DNA of 13,340 nucleotides from CAYORM01 sp964406375. GTDB lineage: Bacteria > Pseudomonadota > Alphaproteobacteria > DSM-16000 > Inquilinaceae. Position numbers and translations under genes: made by a program. Below are positions 8,948 through 13,340 of the stretch, one piece after another. The notes beneath the pieces are model-generated. The model saw nothing but the letters and a program-made list of their open reading frames with translations. It was not told the DNA's origin and searched no databases. The stretch is taken from positions 1 through 13,340 of the forward strand of contig CAYORM010000083.1 in NCBI GenBank assembly GCA_964406375.1, given 5' to 3'. The first letter of the stretch is position 1. Each line of letters opens with the position of its first letter.

Positions 8948-10231
8948 ATGCAGGATCTGGACCTGATTCTCGGCGGGCTCGCGATCCTGCTGCTGCTGGT
9001 GCTGTCGGCATTCTTCTCGGGCTCGGAGACGGCGATGACCGCGGCGAGCCGGGCGCGGATGTACCAGCTCGAATCGGAGGGCGACCCGCGCGCGGCACGG
9101 GTGAACCGGCTGCGCCGGAAGAAGGAAAGGCTGATCGGCGCGCTGCTGCTCGGCAACACGCTGGTCAACATCCTCGCCTCCTCGCTGGCGACCGGCCTGC
9201 TCATCGCGCTGCTCGGGACGAATGCGATCGCCGTCGCGACACTGGCGATTACGATCCTGGTGCTGATCTTCGCGGAGGTGCTGCCGAAGACCTACGCGCT
9301 CAACCATCCCGACCGGATCGCCCTTGCGGTCTCCGGCGCCTTGCGGCCGCTGGTGGTGGCGCTCGGTCCGATCGTCGGCGCGATCAACTGGCTCGTCGCG
9401 CGGATCCTCCGCCTGATGGGTGCGGACATCACGGCCGTCGGGATCACCACCGACACCGAAGAACTGCGCGGCGCCATCGAGCTGCATCGCGGCACCGACA
9501 GCGAGATCGCCGAGGAGCGGCGGATGCTGCGCTCGATCCTCGATCTCGCCGAGGTCACCGTGTCGGAGATCATGGTACATCGCCGCACCGTCGAGACCAT
9601 CGACCTCGATCTCGGCGCCGAGGCGGTGGTCGCCGCGATCCTCACCAGCCGCCACACGCGACTGCCGCTCTGGCAGGGCACGCCGGACAACATCGTCGGC
9701 GTGCTGCATGCCAAGGATATTTTGCGGGCGCTTTCGGCCGCGGGGGGCGACCCCTCGAAGCTGGACATCGCGCGGATCGCCGGCCGGCCCTGGTTCATCC
9801 CCGACACGACGAGCCTTCTCGATCAGCTCCACGCCTTCCGCCTGCGGCGCGAGCATTTCGCGATCGTGGTCGATGAATATGGCGACCTGAAAGGCGTCGT
9901 GACGCTGGAGGACATCCTCGAGGAGATCGTCGGCGACATCGATGACGAGCATGACGTGCCGGTCGCGGGGGTACGCCCGCAGGCCAATGGCTCCTTCGTC
10001 GTCGATGGGACGGTGACGATCCGCGACCTGAACCGGCGCTTCGACTGGCGGCTGCCGGACGACCAGGCCTCGACGATTGCCGGGCTGGTGCTACACGAGG
10101 CGCGGCGCATCCCCGAGGTCGGGCAGGTCTTTACCTTCCACGGTTTCCGCTTCGAGATCCTACGGCGCCAGCGGAACCGGATCGCCCTTCTGCGCGTCAC
10201 CCCGCCACCGCGCACCGAGGAGACCGGCTGA
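8948..10231 (+). CDS. CNNM/CorC (HlyC) family membrane protein with CBS pair
   Basis: A 427-residue inner-membrane protein of the hemolysin C / CorC / CNNM family, which is linked to Mg2+ and Co2+ efflux. The N-terminal CNNM (DUF21) domain has membrane segments near residues 6-23, 63-90 and 93-109 plus a fourth near 125-150. It carries the family motifs FFSGSETA (22-29), LLGNTLVNI and EVLPKT (110-115). Two CBS domains follow, from about residue 205 (SEIMVHRRTV) and about 283, the second ending VVDEYGDLKGVVTLEDILEE. A CorC-type C-terminal domain starts near residue 340 (FVVDGTVTIRDLN). The ATG at 8948 has GGGAG upstream and lies 11 nt after aroB, so it belongs to the aroK-aroB operon, an order common in alphaproteobacteria. 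The transported ion is not proven by the sequence. Confidence 0.94.
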   Translation: MQDLDLILGGLAILLLLVLSAFFSGSETAMTAASRARMYQLESEGDPRAARVNRLRRKKERLIGALLLGNTLVNILASSLATGLLIALLGTNAIAVATLAITILVLIFAEVLPKTYALNHPDRIALAVSGALRPLVVALGPIVGAINWLVARILRLMGADITAVGITTDTEELRGAIELHRGTDSEIAEERRMLRSILDLAEVTVSEIMVHRRTVETIDLDLGAEAVVAAILTSRHTRLPLWQGTPDNIVGVLHAKDILRALSAAGGDPSKLDIARIAGRPWFIPDTTSLLDQLHAFRLRREHFAIVVDEYGDLKGVVTLEDILEEIVGDIDDEHDVPVAGVRPQANGSFVVDGTVTIRDLNRRFDWRLPDDQASTIAGLVLHEARRIPEVGQVFTFHGFRFEILRRQRNRIALLRVTPPPRTEETG

Positions 10232-10264
10232 CGGGGCATCAATCGGCGCGGGCAGCAGGACCAC

Positions 10265-10552
10265 TCAGGCGGCGGTGCGGCGCCCGTTCGCCACGCGCCC
10301 GCCCGGCAGTCTCCCCTCGCGGAAATAGTCGAGGATCGCCACCCGAATGGCGGCGGTCAGCGTCGATTCGCGCCGATGGGCTTCGACCGAGGAGCAGAAG
10401 TCACGGAGACTCAGCTTCTCCAGTCGGCAGATCTCGTCGAGTGCGGTCCACATCTTGTGTTCCAACCTGACACTGGTGCGCCGTCCCCCGACCACGACGT
10501 TTCGGTTGAGAAGCGTACTCGGGATCGATCCGCTCAAGCTACGAACGACCAC
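10265..10552 (-). CDS. Ribbon-helix-helix domain protein (RHH_4 type)
   Basis: A 95-residue small protein with a central ribbon-helix-helix fold: a beta strand in GGRRTSVRLEHKMW, then helices in TALDEICRLEKLSLRDFCSS and TLTAAIRVAILDYFRE. This matches the RHH_4 group common in alphaproteobacteria. These are probable dimeric DNA-binding regulators, but the targets are generally unknown. The GTG at 10552 is chosen because GGGAG lies about 8 nt upstream and no better in-frame start exists before the domain. The first roughly 15 residues are not conserved in my recollection. It converges on the CorC-type gene, 33 nt away, with no visible terminator between. Its leader carries a TTTCAGA/TCTGAAA dyad that could be an autoregulatory site. 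DNA binding is a family inference. Confidence 0.85.
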   Translation of the reverse strand: MVVRSLSGSIPSTLLNRNVVVGGRRTSVRLEHKMWTALDEICRLEKLSLRDFCSSVEAHRRESTLTAAIRVAILDYFREGRLPGGRVANGRRTAA

Positions 10553-10565
10553 CCTTTATCTCCCG

Positions 10566-10607
10566 TTTCAGATGAGAAGTTGCCTGCCCTTATCGTTTTG
10601 TCTGAAA
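10566..10607. promoter_or_regulatory. Inverted repeat in the leader of the RHH gene
   Basis: Two perfect 7-bp arms, TTTCAGA (10566-10572) and TCTGAAA (10601-10607), are separated by 28 nt of relatively AT-rich DNA. They lie 14-55 nt upstream of the RHH start codon. The spacing puts the arm centres about three helical turns apart, which could suit a pair of dimer sites over a promoter. The operator role is inferred, and 7-bp arms can occur by chance. Confidence 0.3.
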
Positions 10608-10668
10608 GAAGCGCCCTGCCCCGTTCCGGGCCGGACCGGCACGACGCGTCCACTCACGCGCCCTTGCG

Positions 10669-10977
10669 CTATCCGGCCTCTCCCGATGCCGCCCGCCCCC
10701 GCCGAGCCGCGAATTCCTCGGGCGTCAGGGCCGAAACACTGAGCGCGTGCACCGGACCGGCGAGCTCTTCCGCCAGCAACCCATGGATCACCCGATGGCG
10801 GGCGATCTTCGATTTTCCCATAAATGTAGAGGAAACGATGGCTATCGAAAAGTGGCTCTCGCCGCCCTCACGTGCACCTGCGTGACCGGCATGGCGGGCG
10901 CTGTCATCGACGATCTCCAGCCGTTCGGGAGAAAGCGCCGCCTCCAGCTTGCGACGAATAACCTCCGCAACCCGCAT
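10669..10977 (-). CDS. bolA: BolA family protein
   Basis: A 102-residue BolA-like protein. BolA proteins partner with monothiol glutaredoxins and [2Fe-2S] clusters and some act as transcription regulators. The N-terminal helix (RVAEVIRRKLEAAL) leads to the class-II KH-like fold. The signature HFSIAIVSSTFMGKSKIARH is present, followed by RVIHGLLAEEL and the C-terminal strand PVHALSVSALTPEE. The conserved His residues of RHR and HALS are both present. The frame stays open to 11484, but homology begins at the ATG at 10977, so the longer form is rejected. Only a weak ribosome-binding site precedes it. An insert rich in His/Gly/Ala (SARHAGHAGAREGG) occupies the variable loop. The gene diverges from the EamA / J-domain / cobS series. 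Confidence 0.95.
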   Translation of the reverse strand: MRVAEVIRRKLEAALSPERLEIVDDSARHAGHAGAREGGESHFSIAIVSSTFMGKSKIARHRVIHGLLAEELAGPVHALSVSALTPEEFAARRGRAASGEAG

Positions 10978-10999
10978 CCCCGACGTCCATGCCCTCTCC

Positions 11000-11005
11000 G
11001 TTATA
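11000..11005 (-). promoter_or_regulatory. Candidate -10 box of the bolA promoter
   Basis: On the - strand this reads TATAAC, one mismatch from TATAAT, 22 nt upstream of the bolA ATG in otherwise GC-rich DNA. No good -35 hexamer lies 16-18 nt upstream. Instead a dyad occupies that region, so activator-dependent or weak basal use is possible. Placement is by pattern only. Confidence 0.35.
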
Positions 11006-11019
11006 TCCCAGGAGTGGCA

Positions 11020-11039
11020 TTGCACCGCATCCGATGCAA
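11020..11039. promoter_or_regulatory. 20-bp dyad between bolA and the EamA gene
   Basis: The sequence TTGCACCGCATCCGATGCAA has 5-bp ends TTGCA/TGCAA. A second, off-centre GCATCCGATGC palindrome lies within it. It spans about 14-33 nt upstream of the bolA -10-like box and could be an operator at the -35 region. It could also influence the divergent EamA gene. Function is inferred. Confidence 0.3.
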
Positions 11040-11069
11040 GCCCTGGATGATTGAGGCCGGGGCGGCACG

Positions 11070-11119
11070 GCCGGCGCGCCGGCAGGACCGGTGGTCGCGA
11101 CGCCCGTCGCAGAGACGGG
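11070..11119 (+). other. Structured leader upstream of the EamA gene
   Basis: Within the roughly 200 nt before the chosen EamA start lie a perfect 14-bp palindrome, GCCGGCGCGCCGGC (11070-11083), and a 6-bp stem with a 5-nt loop, CCCGTC-GCAGA-GACGGG (11103-11119). No T-tract follows. I cannot match the pair to a known riboswitch class. Such structures are also frequent by chance in DNA this rich in GC. Confidence 0.3.
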
Positions 11120-11239
11120 AGGTGGGCGACGCCCGCTTTCGTTGCGGCCGGTTCCGTGCCACTTTCGCCCCCCCTTCCCGCGGCCGCCCCGGCGCACAGC
11201 CCCGGCTCCGTCGCCGCCCTGTCCGGACCGCGCCCCGTC

Positions 11240-12145
11240 GTGTCGACCGCCACCGAACGCCGCGCCCATCTGCTGCTGATCGCCGTGATCCTGCTCTGGG
11301 GGCTGAACTGGCCGATCATGAAGATCGGGCTGCAGCACATCGGCCCCCTGACCTTCGTCGCCGCCCGGATGGGGCTCGGCCTGATCTGCATGGTGGGGCT
11401 GCTGGCGGCGCTCGGCCGGCTGCACCTGCCGACGCGGCGCGACTGGCCGGTCGTGCTGGTGGTGGGTTCACTGCACACCGGCATCTACACGCTGATGATC
11501 AACATCGCGCTCCAGCATGTCGATGCCGGACGGTCGGCGATCCTCAGCTACACGACGCCGCTCTGGGTAGTGCCGGCGGCGATGCTGCTGTTCGGCGAGC
11601 GGCTGACCGCGGGCCGCGCCGTGGGACTGGCCGTGGGCCTCGCCGGCGTGCTCGTCCTGTTCGGCCCCGGCGAGGTCGACTGGACAGATCGCGACGCGCT
11701 GATCGGCAACGGGCTCCTGCTGCTGGCCGCCCTGATTTGGGCCGGCCAGATCCTGTTCGTGCGCAATCACCGCTGGGACAGCCCGCCGATGGAGCTGGCC
11801 CCCTGGCAATTCATGATCCCGATCCTCGCCTTCACGCCGCTTGCGCTGATCTTCGAGGGCGACCGGGTGATCGAGTGGAACGCCACCCTCGCTGCGGTGC
11901 TGATCTACAACGGCCCGATCGCCACCGCCTTCTGCTTCGTCGCCTCGATCCAGGTGAACCGGGCGCTGCCGGCCATCACCACCTCACTCGGCCTGCTCGG
12001 GGTGCCGGCGACCGGCCTGATCTCGGCCTGGCCGCTGCTCGGCGAGACGATCGGCCTGTGGCGCGGCATCGGCCTCGTGCTGATCCTGACAGGGGTGGCG
12101 ACGGTCGTTCTCTCCGACCGCCGCGGCCGCGCGCCGGCCGCTTGA
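11240..12145 (+). CDS. EamA/DMT family transporter
   Basis: A 301-residue inner-membrane protein of the drug/metabolite transporter superfamily, with two EamA repeats and about ten predicted membrane helices. The first helix carries the family hallmark LLWGLNWP (about residues 18-25). Repeat 1 ends with SAILSYTTPLWVVPAAMLLF and GERLTAGRAVG. Repeat 2 starts near LLLLAALIWAGQILFVRN and ends with PLLGETIGLWRGIGLVLILTG. I place the start at the GTG at 11240 because the membrane domain and normal family length begin there. The frame is open to 11051 (a TTG), but those 63 residues are Arg/Pro/Ala-rich with no recognisable match. No strong ribosome-binding site marks either. Family members export amino acids or other metabolites, and the substrate here is unknown. 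The J-domain gene follows after 31 nt. Confidence 0.9.
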   Translation: MSTATERRAHLLLIAVILLWGLNWPIMKIGLQHIGPLTFVAARMGLGLICMVGLLAALGRLHLPTRRDWPVVLVVGSLHTGIYTLMINIALQHVDAGRSAILSYTTPLWVVPAAMLLFGERLTAGRAVGLAVGLAGVLVLFGPGEVDWTDRDALIGNGLLLLAALIWAGQILFVRNHRWDSPPMELAPWQFMIPILAFTPLALIFEGDRVIEWNATLAAVLIYNGPIATAFCFVASIQVNRALPAITTSLGLLGVPATGLISAWPLLGETIGLWRGIGLVLILTGVATVVLSDRRGRAPAA

Positions 12146-12176
12146 AAGCCCGATACCCGCCGACCATACTCGGACC

Positions 12177-12791
12177 ATGTCCTTCGCGCGTGGATATCGG
12201 CGGTCGGCGAGTTTCGCCGAGCCTCCCCCCGTCACCCGTCCCTGCGACCACCCCGGCTGCACGGAAGGCGGCGTTCATCGTGCGCCCAAATCGCGCGCGC
12301 TCAACGAATACTGGTGGTTCTGTCTCGACCACGTCCGCGAATACAACAAGTCCTGGAACTTCTATGCCGGCATGACGCCGGAGGAGATCGAGCGCCAGGC
12401 GCGCGCCGACACGGTCTGGAATCGGCCGACCTGGCGGCTCGGCGCGTGGCACGCCGACAAGCGCCTGCGCGAGCGGGTCTGGCAGACCTTCGGCCCCGGT
12501 GGTGGCCCCGGGGGAGCGGACGATCCCTTCGATCTGCGCCGGCGCCGCGGCGCCGAGGACCGCGCCGGCGAGGCACGCCAGAACCGCCGGCGCGGCGATC
12601 CGGAGTTCGAGTGGGCCTGCGACACTTTGGGTCTCAGCGAGCCCTTCGACCTCGCGCAGCTGAAGGTCACCTATAAAGCGCTTGTCAAACGCCATCACCC
12701 CGACGCCAATGGCGGCAGCCGCGAGGCCGAGGAGAAGCTCAAGACCGTCAACCACGCCTATGCCGTGCTGAGGGCGCGGCTCCCGGCTTGA
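12177..12791 (+). CDS. J-domain (DnaJ-class) protein with Cys/His N-terminal region
   Basis: A 204-residue protein with an unusual order: the J domain is C-terminal (about residues 145-203), with HPD at 174-176 in VKRHHPDANGG and the following helix KLKTVNHAYAVLRARL. The N-terminal region has Cys23, Cys28 and Cys49 with nearby His residues (CDHPGC and WWFCLDHVREYN), possibly a metal site. A charged, Gly/Arg-rich linker joins the two. It is probably a co-chaperone that stimulates a DnaK-type ATPase, since HPD is the required motif. There is no G/F-rich or canonical four-repeat zinc domain, so it is not DnaJ itself. The ATG at 12177 has only a weak ribosome-binding site. In alphaproteobacteria this type is commonly next to bolA and cobS. 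Client proteins are unknown. Confidence 0.88.
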   Translation: MSFARGYRRSASFAEPPPVTRPCDHPGCTEGGVHRAPKSRALNEYWWFCLDHVREYNKSWNFYAGMTPEEIERQARADTVWNRPTWRLGAWHADKRLRERVWQTFGPGGGPGGADDPFDLRRRRGAEDRAGEARQNRRRGDPEFEWACDTLGLSEPFDLAQLKVTYKALVKRHHPDANGGSREAEEKLKTVNHAYAVLRARLPA

Positions 12792-12792
12792 C

Positions 12793-12823
12793 GGTCCCCG
12801 GCGCCGCGCGCCGCGTGCGGACC
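12793..12823 (+). terminator. GC-rich stem-loop just after the J-domain gene
   Basis: An inner 6-bp stem, CGGCGC/GCGCCG, with a 3-nt loop (12799-12813) is enclosed by GGTCC/GGACC arms (12793-12797 and 12819-12823). It starts 2 nt after the J-domain stop and lies before cobS. No T-tract follows, so it may be a weak terminator, an RNA-stabilising 3' structure or chance. The rest of the gap to cobS (12824-12915) shows nothing clear. Confidence 0.35.
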
Positions 12824-12915
12824 CGACCGCCGTGCGCCACCGCCGTCCTGCCACGTTCTCTCCGATGCCGCCCGATCATCCCCTCACCTCCACACCGACC
12901 GCTCCGGACGTGCCC

Positions 12916-13340
12916 ATGATGACCGCCACTCACAGCCCGAGGCTGCCCGACACCCGCGTCTCCGTCAGGGAGGTGTTCGGCCTCGACAGTGACATGGAGG
13001 TGCCGGCCTTCTCCGAGCCGGTCGAACACGTGCCGGATCGCGACGAGGCCTATCGCTTCGACCGTGAGACCACCATGGCGATCCTGGCGGGCTTTGCCTA
13101 CAACCGCCGGGTGATGATCCAGGGCTATCACGGGACCGGCAAGTCGACCCATATCGAGCAGGTCGCGGCCCGGCTGAACTGGCCCTGCGTGCGCGTCAAT
13201 CTCGACAGCCACATCAGCCGCATCGATCTCGTCGGCAAGGACGCGATCGTGCTGCGCGACGACAAGCAGGTGACCGAGTATCGGGAGGGCCTGCTGCCCT
13301 GGGCGCTGCAGAATCCCTGCGCGATCGTCTTCGACGAGTA
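12916..13340 (+). CDS. cobS: Aerobic cobaltochelatase subunit CobS (3' truncated by window edge)
   Basis: The first 141 residues of CobS, the AAA+ ATPase. With CobT and CobN it inserts Co2+ into hydrogenobyrinic acid a,c-diamide in aerobic cobalamin synthesis. The N-terminus (LPDTRVSVREVFGLDSDMEV) and RFDRETTMAILAGFAYNRRV are typical. Walker A is GYHGTGKST (about residues 70-78), followed by the strongly conserved NWPCVRVNLDSHISRIDLVG. The window ends inside Walker B (IVFDEY). The full protein is about 330 residues, so roughly 190 are missing. The paired ATGs at 12916/12919 fit the family start. An in-frame ATG at 12865 would add 17 unconserved residues and has no ribosome-binding site. cobT is expected downstream, outside the window. 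Confidence 0.96.
   Translation, partial: MMTATHSPRLPDTRVSVREVFGLDSDMEVPAFSEPVEHVPDRDEAYRFDRETTMAILAGFAYNRRVMIQGYHGTGKSTHIEQVAARLNWPCVRVNLDSHISRIDLVGKDAIVLRDDKQVTEYREGLLPWALQNPCAIVFDE

Noticed and set aside
8037..9952. - strand frames of 353 and 521 codons opposite aroB and the CorC-type gene
   Set aside because: Antisense shadows of genes whose catalytic and membrane motifs are unmistakable.
10747..12375. + strand frame of 542 codons spanning bolA, the EamA gene and the J-domain start
   Set aside because: It crosses three real genes in the wrong frame and is extremely rich in Arg, Ala and Pro.
11976..13212. - strand frames opposite the J-domain gene and cobS
   Set aside because: Shadow frames with no motif. 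The + strand J domain and CobS Walker A explain the region.

Overview
The window is gene-dense, very GC-rich chromosomal DNA. It reads as core genome of an alphaproteobacterium, probably Rhodospirillales-like. That placement is an inference from the gene content (alphaproteobacterial-type accA, xerD, aroK-aroB, a CorC-type protein, bolA, a C-terminal J-domain protein and cobS) and from protein similarity recalled from memory. It is not from a database search. I see no IS element, prophage, CRISPR array, tRNA or rRNA.

Layout. (1) The left edge holds the 3' four-fifths of secA on the + strand, ending at 2149. (2) From 6788 (or 7062) back to 2210 all genes lie on the - strand. In transcription order they are a small membrane protein, xerD, a GNAT acetyltransferase, accA, an aldo/keto reductase and a chaC-type gamma-glutamylcyclotransferase. 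The last four are close together (gaps of 70, 65 and 15 nt), so they may be co-transcribed. The series converges on secA at a GC-rich hairpin near 2171-2193. (3) Divergently, on the + strand from 7237 to 10231, lies a tight aroK-aroB-corC-type operon: aroK and aroB overlap by ATGA, and aroB and the next gene are 11 nt apart. (4) From 10265 to 10977 two small - strand genes follow, a ribbon-helix-helix protein and bolA. (5) On the + strand come an EamA-type transporter, a J-domain protein and the 5' part of cobS, which runs off the right edge just inside its Walker B motif.

How the genes relate. aroK and aroB carry out two shikimate-pathway steps. AccA is the carboxyltransferase alpha subunit of acetyl-CoA carboxylase. 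SecA drives Sec export. XerD acts in chromosome dimer resolution. CobS is the AAA+ subunit of the aerobic cobaltochelatase for B12 synthesis. The bolA / J-domain / cobS neighbourhood is familiar in alphaproteobacteria. Here an EamA transporter gene sits between bolA and the J-domain gene.

I looked for an undescribed system and do not think there is a strong candidate. The points worth a second look are modest: the missing canonical start codon for the homologous N-terminus of XerD, a small conserved-looking membrane protein upstream of it, dyads in the leaders of the RHH gene and of bolA, a structured leader before the EamA gene, and the poorly characterised Cys/His N-terminal region of the J-domain protein.
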